Shown here in pieces: positions 15,665 to 22,931 of a DNA stretch of 64,000 bases. Source of the stretch: a virus. Made by a program: the position numbers and the translations under genes. The stretch covers positions 1-64,000 of IMG/VR virus record IMGVR_UViG_3300046009_000910, one strand, 5' to 3'. Positions within the stretch are counted from its first letter, which is position 1. Each line of letters begins with the position of its first letter. Under the pieces are notes generated by a model. The model did no database searches, had not been told where the DNA came from, and saw only the letters and a program-made list of their open reading frames with translations.

Positions 15665-16036
15665 TTAAGCGCGGGTATAACCGCGTGGATCTTCAACAAC
15701 CGCCTCAATTTGATCGTCATTGAGTAAGCGGAACTCACGTCCGTGGATTTTGAAACGTGTACCGGAGTAAGCCCTAACTAACACAAAGTCACCTTCTTTA
15801 CACCACGCCCCGCTGGGGAACTTGGCGGTGTCTTTGTACGCGTCGGGACCAACACCCACTACGAAAAGAACAGTGGTGCTGTGTTCTTCGATCTTGGATA
15901 TGGACTCCGGTTTAAGCAGGTCCGTACCACTAAACCTGTCTTCTACTTCAGGAACGGCACACAAAATCTTCCAACCTTGCGGTTTGGGGAGTTGTGTGGC
16001 TTTTTGGTCAATTGCTTCTTCAGCCATCGTTGTCAT
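15665..16036 (-). CDS. GroES-like co-chaperonin
   Basis: 123 residues from the ATG at 16036, which has GAGG six bases upstream (GAGGAATCAGATG). A longer frame to 16159 runs through the preceding gene and is rejected. Features: PQGWKILCAVPEVEDRFSGT at the N-terminus, then STTVLFVVGVGPDAYKDT (in place of the GroES mobile loop to roof region), KFPSGAWCKEGDFVLVRAYS and GTRFKIHGREFRLLNDDQIE. These match phage-type GroES/T4 gp31 analogues, which replace or modify the host GroEL cap for folding phage proteins, often the capsid. Location between portal and scaffold fits this role. Confidence 0.85.
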   Translation of the reverse strand: MTTMAEEAIDQKATQLPKPQGWKILCAVPEVEDRFSGTDLLKPESISKIEEHSTTVLFVVGVGPDAYKDTAKFPSGAWCKEGDFVLVRAYSGTRFKIHGREFRLLNDDQIEAVVEDPRGYTRA

Positions 16037-16223
16037 CTGATTCCTCAGCTCTCTTTGCAAGGTCGAGTAAGTGAGACTCCGCAAGCGCCAGACCTTGAAT
16101 GACGCCGCAGAGTTTTTGGTACTCCTCAAAAGTGCGACATGCCCCACCAGCGCAATCATCTGCGTAGTTATTCATGTCGTCCCGAATCTTTTTGCGTAGA
16201 ACGTCTACGAACGAGTTAATCAC
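16020..16223 (-). CDS. Small conserved protein between portal and co-chaperonin
   Basis: 67 residues: FVDVLRKKIRDDMNNYADDC, AGGACRTFEEYQKLCGVIQG and LALAESHLLDLAKRAEE. I recall this short helical protein after the portal gene in many phages, where it is annotated as hypothetical. The two Cys (AGGAC, KLCG) are regularly placed. It overlaps the portal stop (ATGA) and reaches 17 bases into the co-chaperonin gene. It could be a portal assembly factor; unproven. Confidence 0.75.
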   Translation of the reverse strand: MINSFVDVLRKKIRDDMNNYADDCAGGACRTFEEYQKLCGVIQGLALAESHLLDLAKRAEESDDNDG

Positions 16224-18679
16224 TGTTTGCTACCTCCTTTAGTTTTAGATCTGTTTAGCCGCAGGGTGCTGTGCGATTTGGCTATGTCAATGCCTGTTCG
16301 GGCACTTTCTAAGTCAAACCTAGCCTCTGCTTCTTCCTGTTTCATACCCGCCATCTCAGCCTTCAACACCAGTTCCCCGGCTTTAAGCTGCGCGTCAGTC
16401 TGCATTTGCTGGGCTTTTAGCTGGGCATCCATCTGATCCTTGGCAGCTTTGCGCTGGATCTCTGCCTGCTGTAGGCCAAGTTTCTGCATCTCCACCTGCA
16501 TGACCGGATCCTGCATCTGCTCTTGAGCCTGTGCTTGGGCGGCTTCGGACTGATGTTGCGCCAATACAATCTGAGACCCTTCCGCCACCATACGTGACAG
16601 CTCCACCTCAGCCTGCTCCGGCAGCTTCTCATCTGGATGTGGCAACGGAACCCCGATGGCATCCTGAACCTGACGACGGTATGCAAAGGCCAAGTGCTCG
16701 GCAATATGTGCCTGCGCTGCTGCCATAATCTGAGTAGCCATGGGTGACTGCCCAATCATTGCCTGAATAGACGGATCCTGAATTAAGTTCGTATGTGCCG
16801 TGATGTGGGCGTTGTGATCCTGATACATAAACGCCTTGACTGGCTTTAGCCGCAGCATATTCATGTTCTCTGACAGGGGGTCTGTAGGCTTCTCGTCATC
16901 AATGCTTGGCACCAGCTTGGCTACGTTCTTAATACCCAGCACTTCCAACATCTGTCGGTGGAGCGCAGGGATGTCGTACACCTGTGGGGCTTGTTGCGAG
17001 AGCTGCAGCACAGCTTGATACTGCACAATCCGCTGAGACATCGTCGCCGCGTTGGGGTCTGATACGGGGATAACTTCGACCATGTTGTAGTCGCTAGCCT
17101 TAGCCCGTGGCTGCCCATCTTCCGGCTCGTAGTCATAGCTGTCATCCGTGTAGTCCCGAATGATCGCAGCAAGGAGCTTTAACTCTTGCTTAAACGCGTA
17201 GTGGACCCGAGCCTGAACTGCCGACATAACCTTGAGCATACGCTCCAACAACGCCAGCGTCGTACCCACCGGAGCCTGCGCGGACATATCGCTGATCTTC
17301 ATGTCAGCCGTAGCGGCAAACCGACGGCCTTCGTCAACGATGGTGTTCAATAAGTTATAGAGCGTCTGGCTTGGCTCTTTATATGGCAGAGGCAGGATGT
17401 TGTCCCGAATAGCACCGGAGCCAACGTCTACGTCTCTAAACTCACCCGGAGCAATTGGGGTGTCGTCGCCCTTAATTCTTAAACCACGACTCTTTAAACC
17501 ACCCGGCAGGTTAGAAAGCGTACCAGCGTCTACCAGCTGACGAATGATGCTCGTTGCAGACTTGGCAAACCCACCAATTAAGTGGAACAGACCAAAGCCA
17601 TACACACCGAACCCGGGGATGTAGACGTAGTGAACGAAGTGGTTACGCTTTTGTTTGGTCTCATCATCTTCGTAGAAGTTGCGACGGATAGCCAGAATCT
17701 CACCGGTACCCTCCAGCACTGTGACTACGTACGGCAGCGCGATGCCTGTTGGCTCCCCATCTTCCTCGTCTTCGTACCCATCAAGATCAAGGTTTACGTG
17801 CATTTCATAAAGGATATAGCGGTCATCATTTAGGCTACTGATCCCTGTTTCTTTGTCCTTACGTTCTTGAATCTCATTTTTCTGCCGTGGTGGGTCTCCA
17901 AGTTCTACATCGCGGTAAAACCCCGCCACCTGCAGTTTACGGATCTCGTTCTTAGTCTTGTACATCCGGTGCGTTACACGCTCGGCAGTCTCAATAGCGC
18001 TGGCGCCATAAGAAATGATTACGTCTTCGGCTGGCACAAACACAGACATCTGACGCTGCTGTGACGGATCATAGTAGACCTTCTTAAACGCCGAACCCGT
18101 AGCTGGTAGGTTCCACAACATGCGCTCATGCTCACTACGAAACTCTGGCATACGCTCAGTCAACTCGTAGTTCATGTCTTCTTTTACACGCTGAGCAGCT
18201 TCATCTTTCTCTTTGGTCTGCTTACCGATGATCTTTGTCTTAACTGGTCCCTGCGCAGGGAAAGTCTCCATGATCGTCTCTGATTGGAAACGCACCACAG
18301 CTTCAGTGATCATTGGGTGGAACACACCGCAAGCGCCGTTCCATGGCTCCGTGCGCTCCTCGTACTTAAGACCAAGCAAAGTCAGACCTTGTTTATACGT
18401 ATCTTCCCACTCCTTACGAGACCCCATATCGGTCTTAATATCTTCCAGCAAATCAGAGCCAAGCGTATCCAATTCGCCTTGTTCAATTTCTTCAGCGAGG
18501 TTTGCATAGAAATCTTCGTCTGCTTCTCCCGGCTCAATCTCAATTTCCAACCCATCGGCACGAATACGTACGGCTTCAGGATCTTCGATCTCAATTTCAA
18601 TATCTGGCTCACCTGCCATTTGCTGAGCCATTTCTTCGATACCCACAGGCATCTGCGTTAGTGCTTTATCTACTGCCAT
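16220..18679 (-). CDS. Portal protein
   Basis: 819 residues. The acidic N-terminus is followed by EWEDTYKQGLTLLGLKYEER and TEPWNGACGVFHPMITEAVV, typical of large portal proteins of podo-type phages. The central clip/stem features are near FVHYVYIPGFGVYGFGLFHL, then LSNLPGGLKSRGLRIKGDD. The crown region includes KISDMSAQAPVGTTLALLER. The last ~150 residues are a long Gln/Ala-rich coiled coil (QAQAQEQMQDPVMQVEMQKL). Length and the long C-terminal barrel helix fit a P22-like portal with extended barrel. It directly follows terminase, in the usual order for packaging genes. Confidence 0.9.
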   Translation of the reverse strand: MAVDKALTQMPVGIEEMAQQMAGEPDIEIEIEDPEAVRIRADGLEIEIEPGEADEDFYANLAEEIEQGELDTLGSDLLEDIKTDMGSRKEWEDTYKQGLTLLGLKYEERTEPWNGACGVFHPMITEAVVRFQSETIMETFPAQGPVKTKIIGKQTKEKDEAAQRVKEDMNYELTERMPEFRSEHERMLWNLPATGSAFKKVYYDPSQQRQMSVFVPAEDVIISYGASAIETAERVTHRMYKTKNEIRKLQVAGFYRDVELGDPPRQKNEIQERKDKETGISSLNDDRYILYEMHVNLDLDGYEDEEDGEPTGIALPYVVTVLEGTGEILAIRRNFYEDDETKQKRNHFVHYVYIPGFGVYGFGLFHLIGGFAKSATSIIRQLVDAGTLSNLPGGLKSRGLRIKGDDTPIAPGEFRDVDVGSGAIRDNILPLPYKEPSQTLYNLLNTIVDEGRRFAATADMKISDMSAQAPVGTTLALLERMLKVMSAVQARVHYAFKQELKLLAAIIRDYTDDSYDYEPEDGQPRAKASDYNMVEVIPVSDPNAATMSQRIVQYQAVLQLSQQAPQVYDIPALHRQMLEVLGIKNVAKLVPSIDDEKPTDPLSENMNMLRLKPVKAFMYQDHNAHITAHTNLIQDPSIQAMIGQSPMATQIMAAAQAHIAEHLAFAYRRQVQDAIGVPLPHPDEKLPEQAEVELSRMVAEGSQIVLAQHQSEAAQAQAQEQMQDPVMQVEMQKLGLQQAEIQRKAAKDQMDAQLKAQQMQTDAQLKAGELVLKAEMAGMKQEEAEARFDLESARTGIDIAKSHSTLRLNRSKTKGGSKQ

Positions 18680-18690
18680 GATTTAGTCCT

Positions 18691-20193
18691 TTAATAGTAA
18701 GCAGCCTTGCGGCTTCTCCAGTTTGTCGGTGCATCCTGCTCATCGGTAGGTAGGCTAATAAACCCACCGTTCCTAAACCGCAGCAAGGCTTGCGTCATCG
18801 TATCCACATAGTCATCGTGCTCCCCAACGGGGAAGGCTACGATTTCCTCGATTACATCTTTTGCCCAGCGGCGATCTGGTGCCCAAACAGCGCCCGACGC
18901 GAATAAGTCTGATACCGCATTGACCCGCGCAATCTTGTCATTACCCCGGCTGGGTGAAAACTCGTCTACAGGAATCCCCATACGACGCAGCTCTTGAATA
19001 AGTGGAGCGCCAGCCGCCTTTTTCTCCACTAAAAACGAATCAGGATCCCACTCTTTATATTGTCTGAGCGCTACTTCCTTTAGCTCCGGGAACTCCATCC
19101 GATCTTTAAACGCATCAAGCAAAATTAAGCTTGGTCTATCGCCTTCTTCTTCGTTATACCAAACTCCCCACGTCGTACACGCCGTGTAGTCACTGGTTGT
19201 CTTTGTTTCGTGTGCCGTATCCCACGACTGAATGATGAACTCGCACTGCGGTGGGTCTTCTTTCTCCCAAATCCGCCAATGTGTTCTTTTAATAAACGCG
19301 GCTGAGTCTAAAGTCGGCTGCTGCATGTACTGTGCGTTCCAGTACCGTGCATCCATGTTTGCTTTTTTGGCTTCTAACTGTTCAACAGGCCACTGCTCGG
19401 GCCATAAGCTTTTCCCTGACGGCAAAATCGCCGGTAACTCCACGATCTCCCACTGATCTGCGTCAGGATTACGCATCTGGTACTGCAAAAGTCTGCCAGT
19501 TAAGTCAACTAAGCTCCAACGCGTCATAATTACTATGATCGCACCACCCGGCATCAGTCGTTGGAGCGGGCCTGTCTGGAACCAAGACCAAGCGTTATCA
19601 AATGTAGCCCTACTATTGGCTTTTATGTCTTGCTCAGAGTGTGGATCGTCAATAACAAACAGGTCAGCACCACGGCCTGCAAGAGCGCCCCCCACACCAA
19701 CGGCATAATACTGACCACCAACGCTTGTACTCCACTTACCGGCAGCTTTCTGGTCATCTGCGACCAGAGTTTTTGGAAATATCTGCTTATATTCATCGGA
19801 ATCAATCAAATTTCTGACCCGTCTACCGAAATCTTCTGAAAGACCGGCGGTGTGGGTCGCCATAATTATCTTTTTGTCTGGGTACTGTCCCAAAAACCAC
19901 GCCGGAAACAGGTAAGAACTGAATTCAGACTTACCCATACGGGGTGCGATGTTGATAATCACACGCTTTTTATGCCCTGCAGCTATGTCTGCAAAGATTT
20001 TTCCCAGTTTTCTGTGGTGCGGGCCTTCTTTAAACCCCGGATATACCGCATGAGCAAAGGAAGTCATGCTCCCCTGCGCTTTTTTTAACCCTGCTCGCCT
20101 ATGTTGCTCCTCAAGTTCTTCCAAAAACTCAAGTTTTTGCGTCGGAGTCATCGTCGCCAGCAAGGCGTTGATCTCAAGCGGGTTCAGAGTCAT
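18691..20193 (-). CDS. terL: Terminase large subunit
   Basis: 500 residues. Packaging ATPase: Walker A at ~81-91 (NIAPRMGKSEF), DNA-clamping segment SSYLFPAWFLGQYPDKKII, Walker B/catalytic acid at ~177-184 (ADLFVIDDPHSE). C-terminal RNase H-like nuclease starts about residue 310 (IIQSWDTAHETKTTSDYTAC), with a further acidic site near 468 (EHDDYVDTMTQALLRF). It cuts and pumps genome concatemers into the portal. Its start overlaps the end of the small subunit gene by 20 bases, indicating translational coupling. Headful cutting is plausible given the permuted-looking ends. Confidence 0.93.
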   Translation of the reverse strand: MTLNPLEINALLATMTPTQKLEFLEELEEQHRRAGLKKAQGSMTSFAHAVYPGFKEGPHHRKLGKIFADIAAGHKKRVIINIAPRMGKSEFSSYLFPAWFLGQYPDKKIIMATHTAGLSEDFGRRVRNLIDSDEYKQIFPKTLVADDQKAAGKWSTSVGGQYYAVGVGGALAGRGADLFVIDDPHSEQDIKANSRATFDNAWSWFQTGPLQRLMPGGAIIVIMTRWSLVDLTGRLLQYQMRNPDADQWEIVELPAILPSGKSLWPEQWPVEQLEAKKANMDARYWNAQYMQQPTLDSAAFIKRTHWRIWEKEDPPQCEFIIQSWDTAHETKTTSDYTACTTWGVWYNEEEGDRPSLILLDAFKDRMEFPELKEVALRQYKEWDPDSFLVEKKAAGAPLIQELRRMGIPVDEFSPSRGNDKIARVNAVSDLFASGAVWAPDRRWAKDVIEEIVAFPVGEHDDYVDTMTQALLRFRNGGFISLPTDEQDAPTNWRSRKAAYY

Positions 20194-20863
20194 CTTCTTC
20201 TTTCACGACAACGTCTTCTGCGTCCGCGTTGCGTTCTTCTTTTTCTTCCGCCTCGACCTCTATGGTCTTTTGCAGCTGTGCCAGCTTCTCACGTATGCGC
20301 TCATCAAGCTCGTGATCCGCCAGTTCTTCTTTCTTAATACTTACCCGCTCCGTAAACAACCCTATCTCAGTTACTTTACCCAGTAACTCAATAGCTTTTA
20401 GGCGTATCCGGGCATCTGGGTGCTCCATTTCTTCAACCAGCTGGGCCACAGCTTTGCCCCTGATCTTCCCAGCCTCCTCCACAAACTGCCAGTCATATGC
20501 CGAGAGCATAGTCACAAGCTTACGCACTGCGGGTGGGGTGCTTATTTTAGAAACGATAGTTTTGGCGTCGGGTGCCCCCGTGGTGAGTGCAGCGAACGCT
20601 TCTCTGGCTGCGCCAGCTTGGGCAGTCTGCTCGATAGATTCGTCGTCTTCGGCGCCCAACTCTTTTAACCAGTCAGCCGTATTGATCTGGGCGTCCAACA
20701 GTGTGTGGGCCGTAGTTTTTTTAAGCGACACGAAGCCGTCGTCTGGGGCGTCCAGAACTTCCGGCTCAAACTCAATTGTCTGCAAGTGATCTAACAAAGC
20801 GGGGTTCCCCGTAAAGCGTGGGGTTGACCCACGTTGGGCGAAGTGTATACTTGACCGTGACAA
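20174..20863 (-). CDS. terS: Putative terminase small subunit
   Basis: 229 residues from a TTG at 20863. The middle is helical (AVRKLVTMLSAYDWQFVEEA, KAVAQLVEEMEHPDARIRLK, AIELLGKVTEIGLFTERVSI) and the end is very acidic (EEKEERNADAEDVVVKEEDD). It directly precedes terL, the normal place for DNA-recognition subunits. The start is unusual. The frame stays open upstream to 20914 with no ATG, GTG or TTG before 20863, yet it encodes a plausible extension (IQTEDPPCGLSRSS) with AAGGAG two bases before an ATA at 20890. Either a TTG start or a rare ATA start is used, or one base is wrong. Confidence 0.7.
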   Translation of the reverse strand: MSRSSIHFAQRGSTPRFTGNPALLDHLQTIEFEPEVLDAPDDGFVSLKKTTAHTLLDAQINTADWLKELGAEDDESIEQTAQAGAAREAFAALTTGAPDAKTIVSKISTPPAVRKLVTMLSAYDWQFVEEAGKIRGKAVAQLVEEMEHPDARIRLKAIELLGKVTEIGLFTERVSIKKEELADHELDERIREKLAQLQKTIEVEAEEKEERNADAEDVVVKEEDDSEPA

Positions 20864-20948
20864 CCCGCAAGGGGGGTCTTCTGTTTGTATGTCTCCTTCT
20901 GGCTTAAGCGGCCTTTACCCCCCGAACCTCCTCTCGGGGGGTTTTTTT
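20824..20948 (+). ncRNA. Candidate small antisense RNA over the terS start
   Basis: On the plus strand TTGACC (20824-20829), 16 bases, TATACT (20846-20851) form a good sigma70-type promoter. Transcription would begin near 20858 and stop at the strong terminator at 20918-20948, giving a ~90-base RNA antisense to the terS ribosome site and first codons. It could delay packaging gene expression early in infection. No expression evidence is available; the promoter half lies inside terS coding sequence and could be accidental. Confidence 0.35.
20918..20948 (+). terminator. Strong intrinsic terminator, plus orientation
   Basis: CCCCCCGA (20918-20925) pairs with TCGGGGGG (20934-20941) over an eight-base loop and is followed directly by seven T (20942-20948). 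The T-run lies only on the plus side, so it stops rightward transcription heading from the terS region toward the early genes. Confidence 0.8.
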
Positions 20949-20994
20949 ATGTGGGTGCCAGTGAGCATGGGCGCGAAGCGCCCAATACCTACTC

Positions 20995-21010
20995 TGTCAA
21001 ATCTTTGACA
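20995..21010. promoter_or_regulatory. Operator palindrome, copy 1
   Basis: TGTCAAATCTTTGACA is a perfect 7-2-7 inverted repeat whose right arm contains the TTGACA -35 box of the promoter at 21005-21033. Near-identical sites occur at 26858-26873, 26878-26893 and (minus orientation) 38342-38357, all on promoters, so a common regulator is likely. Confidence 0.65.
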
Positions 21011-21033
21011 ATTTTCACTATAATTTTTATAGA
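21005..21033 (+). promoter_or_regulatory. Early promoter overlapped by operator
   Basis: TTGACA (21005-21010), 17 bases, TATAGA (21028-21033). The -35 is perfect; the -10 matches four of six. It would read rightward through the control region into the gene at 21345. The -35 lies inside the palindrome 20995-21010, so a bound regulator would block it. Confidence 0.55.
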
Positions 21034-21263
21034 AATTTTTAGCATATCTGTTTCCCCCTTTCGTTTTTATTTAGGCGTTTGAAGGGGTGGGGGTCAAAAA
21101 ATTGTCGTGGGTCTGTACACAGGTTTTACAAAGTTGGCTTTGCGGCTGACAAATAGTGTCCTTGCGGCGTCGTGTCGTCGTCGCCAAATATGGTTGCCCC
21201 CCTGCCGGTGGGGTTCGCAAAACCAAAAAAGCCTCGGCAACAAACTTTAGAAACTAATGATAA

Positions 21264-21272
21264 TGCTATAAT
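21264..21272 (+). promoter_or_regulatory. Extended -10 early promoter
   Basis: TGCTATAAT is a perfect -10 hexamer with the TGn extension, about 73 bases upstream of the first early gene. The -35 at the right spacing (ACTTTA) is poor, as is common for extended -10 promoters. The transcript would start near 21279 and carry the 17-bp palindrome in its leader. Confidence 0.6.
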
Positions 21273-21305
21273 ATAGGTGTGGTCAGGGATTGGCTCTGCC
21301 CATAC

Positions 21306-21322
21306 TGTGTGACTGTCACACA
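21306..21322. repeat. 17-bp palindrome, copy 1
   Basis: TGTGTGACTGTCACACA is a perfect inverted repeat around a central T. It is repeated at 21780-21796 and, with central A, at 22807-22823. Copies 1 and 2 share the following AAACTT too, and both precede a ribosome site and start codon. It could act as a DNA operator or as an mRNA hairpin in the leader. Confidence 0.7.
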
Positions 21323-21344
21323 AACTTGTTTAGGAGATACACAA

Positions 21345-21779
21345 ATGAAACAGCATCACATCACAGTTAGCATTGAGCAGTTGTTCGCGGCTTGTGCCGT
21401 TGCCACAAAGAAGTTAGTAGAAGTGCAGGCGGACATACTGCGCGAAGTACGAGGCATGGATATGCCTGAAGCATGGGAGTTCGTGGGCAAGCACATCGTG
21501 CCCGTTGTTGCAAAGAAGTATGGCGCAGTCGCGGAGCAGACACGCAACGGCACATGGACACTCAAACGCAAAGACGGCACACGCCACGACACCGCGTACT
21601 CGTTCCTACGCTCATTACTTGCTACGACTAACTTGTTGGCAGGAGCAGGCAGAACTAACAAGGGTGCTTCGCGTAACAAGACCGAGAAGGATCTGATGTC
21701 ACAGCGCGACTTCGTACTCAAAGCCTTTAAGTTGTTATCCGCAAAAGACCGCGCTTGGGTTATCGCCAACGCATCGTAA
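21345..21779 (+). CDS. Early protein of unknown function
   Basis: 144 residues from the ATG at 21345, which follows AGGAGATACACAA; a longer frame from 21279 would include the leader palindrome and is rejected. Mostly helical: ITVSIEQLFAACAVATKKLV, EAWEFVGKHIVPVVAKKYGA, SQRDFVLKAFKLLSAKDRAW. The centre is basic (WTLKRKDGTRHDTAYSFLR). No family recognised. As the first gene of the rightward block with strong promoters, it is a candidate host-takeover or regulatory protein; that is inference from position. Confidence 0.7.
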   Translation: MKQHHITVSIEQLFAACAVATKKLVEVQADILREVRGMDMPEAWEFVGKHIVPVVAKKYGAVAEQTRNGTWTLKRKDGTRHDTAYSFLRSLLATTNLLAGAGRTNKGASRNKTEKDLMSQRDFVLKAFKLLSAKDRAWVIANAS

Positions 21780-21796
21780 TGTGTGACTGTCACACA
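21780..21796. repeat. 17-bp palindrome, copy 2
   Basis: Identical to copy 1 (21306-21322) and extended by the same AAACTT. It lies directly after the TAA stop of the first early gene and 20 bases before the ATG of the next, so it could set differential expression of the two. Confidence 0.7.
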
Positions 21797-21816
21797 AACT
21801 TACTAAGGAGAATCAA

Positions 21817-21981
21817 ATGAGCAAGACTCACAAAGATGTTATGAAATACTTTGACAAGAACGAAGCGAAGAAGCGGGAGCGCAAGGCTCTGTTGCGGTTC
21901 AAGACCGAACACAAACGCAAAGATGACAAGCGGTTCTACAACTTCACCACATGGATCGAGCGCACAGCCGAGAAAGACTAG
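21817..21981 (+). CDS. Tiny basic early protein
   Basis: 54 residues: MSKTHKDVMKYFDKNEAKKR, then ERKALLRFKTEHKRKDDKRF and a C-terminal NFTTWIERTAEKD. It is highly charged and helical, with net positive charge. The ribosome site AAGGAG lies seven bases before the ATG. No family recognised. The size and charge resemble small phage proteins that bind host factors or nucleic acid, but nothing specific can be claimed. Confidence 0.65.
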   Translation: MSKTHKDVMKYFDKNEAKKRERKALLRFKTEHKRKDDKRFYNFTTWIERTAEKD

Positions 21982-22363
21982 TGCTTGCTTCCTACAAACT
22001 TGTTAGCAGTAAGGGGTGCTTTTTCAGACCCCTCAGACATTTGTCCACTATGTCCACTTCGCAAAATTTTTGTGGACACCCCCAAACCCGCGCCAACACT
22101 AGCGCTGTCCACTTACTACACTATATACATATCTTTTTATAAATTACTTATGTATGTATGGGCTAGTGTACTTATGGACTTATTTTGGCGTACAAAAAGA
22201 AACAAAAAGAAGTTGGTTAGCAATCTCAAATTTGGTATGTACCTAAGACGCTACCTGCTACAATCAAGGCGCGACAAGGCTTACACGGTGTCCAGAAAAT
22301 ATTCAGCAAGTGGACATAGTGGACACAACCGAAAAAAAGTGGACATTTTTAAGGAGCACCCGC
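21982..22363. other. Repeat-rich gap: candidate replication origin or operator array
   Basis: 382 bases without a convincing gene. TGTCCAC or its complement occurs at 22042, 22051, 22072(-), 22106, 22310(-), 22319(-) and 22339(-), with a one-mismatch copy at 22289. Two 18-base blocks, TGTCCACTATGTCCACTT at 22042-22059 and its exact complement at 22308-22325, face each other about 250 bases apart. Between them lies an AT-rich tract (about 22115-22160). Repeated short sites around an easily melted segment are typical of iteron origins; a large repressor array is the alternative. A 135-codon frame crosses it but shows no protein-like features. Confidence 0.6.
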
Positions 22364-22717
22364 ATGGAAAGCATGATCTGTCCTGTCTGTAAAACAGCGA
22401 AGCAACGCAAAGATTTCAAGCGCATGGCTACGCTATCTCAAACAAGGGCGTGGCTACGCAACGCTCTCGCAACCCAACGCATGACCTACATTGGAAAGGA
22501 GTGCAACGATTGCCATAAACAAACTAGGCGTAAGAGCAAAGACCTTACACCAAACGAATTACATAGAAGGTTGATCAACGAGGGCGTCAACCCCTTGGTA
22601 GTCGAAGAACTAATTGCGCGACGCCGAGCGCGTGGTGCGAAGAAGAAGTCAGCAGTAGCAAGCAGGGTGATGAAAGCCCATTGGAAATCCAAGAAGTCCA
22701 ACCAAGAAGAAAGGTAG
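22364..22717 (+). CDS. Zinc-ribbon/HNH-like early protein
   Basis: 117 residues from the ATG at 22364 (AAGGAGCACCCGC upstream); the longer frame from 22310 starts inside the repeat array. It has CPVC near residues 5-8 and CNDC near 46-49, a four-Cys zinc site, then a basic helical half (KQTRRKSKDLTPNELHRRLI, RRRARGAKKKSAVASRVMKA). The Cys pairs followed by basic residues suggest nucleic-acid binding. It lies right next to the repeat array, so it could be the protein that reads it; this is speculative. Confidence 0.7.
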   Translation: MESMICPVCKTAKQRKDFKRMATLSQTRAWLRNALATQRMTYIGKECNDCHKQTRRKSKDLTPNELHRRLINEGVNPLVVEELIARRRARGAKKKSAVASRVMKAHWKSKKSNQEER

Positions 22718-22724
22718 GTGTGTC

Positions 22725-22931
22725 ATGAACTCGAAGGCAAACGCAGTATTGCTGATGGCAAAAACAAAAGCACTTCAAGATAAACCTAACAGGTACAAGA
22801 CCGAGATGTGTGACAGTCACACAAATCCTCAACGGGTACTCACCGCCTTACCTGATGCAGGGCGTGACGATTGGGCAAGGTTTAAGCGTGAGTGCGTGCT
22901 GTTGAAACCAACCAAAAGGAAATCGAAATGA
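22725..22931 (+). CDS. Small early protein
   Basis: 68 residues: MNSKANAVLLMAKTKALQDK, then PNRYKTEMCDSHTNPQRV and DDWARFKRECVLLKP. The third copy of the 17-bp palindrome lies inside the gene and encodes the CDSHT stretch, so the palindrome is tolerated within coding sequence. It overlaps the next gene by ATGA. Ribosome site AGGTAGGTG upstream is fair. No family. Confidence 0.55.
   Translation: MNSKANAVLLMAKTKALQDKPNRYKTEMCDSHTNPQRVLTALPDAGRDDWARFKRECVLLKPTKRKSK
22807..22823. repeat. 17-bp palindrome, copy 3
   Basis: TGTGTGACAGTCACACA: same arms as copies 1 and 2 with A at the centre. This copy is inside the coding sequence of the gene at 22725-22931 and about 120 bases upstream of the next start. 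Confidence 0.65.

Larger units (their letters stand above)
20864..21344. promoter_or_regulatory. Divergent control region between late and early blocks
   Basis: This stretch of about 480 bases without a convincing gene separates leftward late genes from rightward early genes. It holds the terminator at 20918-20948, a GGGCGC/GCGCCC hairpin without T-run (20970-20984), the operator palindrome (20995-21010), a plus promoter (21005-21033), a weak minus promoter candidate (TTGACC 21097-21092, 18 bases, TAAATA 21073-21068), a CCCC/GGGG stem near 21195-21215, and an extended -10 promoter (21264-21272). A short minus-strand frame (21126-21323) also occurs but lacks a ribosome site. Confidence 0.7.

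Noticed and set aside
20970-20984. GGGCGC GAA GCGCCC hairpin as a terminator
   Set aside because: No T-run on either strand, so it is noted only as a possible structural or operator element.
21126-21323. 65-codon minus frame in the divergent control region
   Set aside because: Begins inside the 17-bp palindrome, has no ribosome site and overlaps promoter elements. Its end has a somewhat protein-like tract, so it is only weakly rejected.
21985-22392. 135-codon frame across the repeat array
   Set aside because: It runs through iteron-like repeats and an AT-rich tract, has no ribosome site and no protein-like pattern, and overlaps the start of the zinc-ribbon gene.
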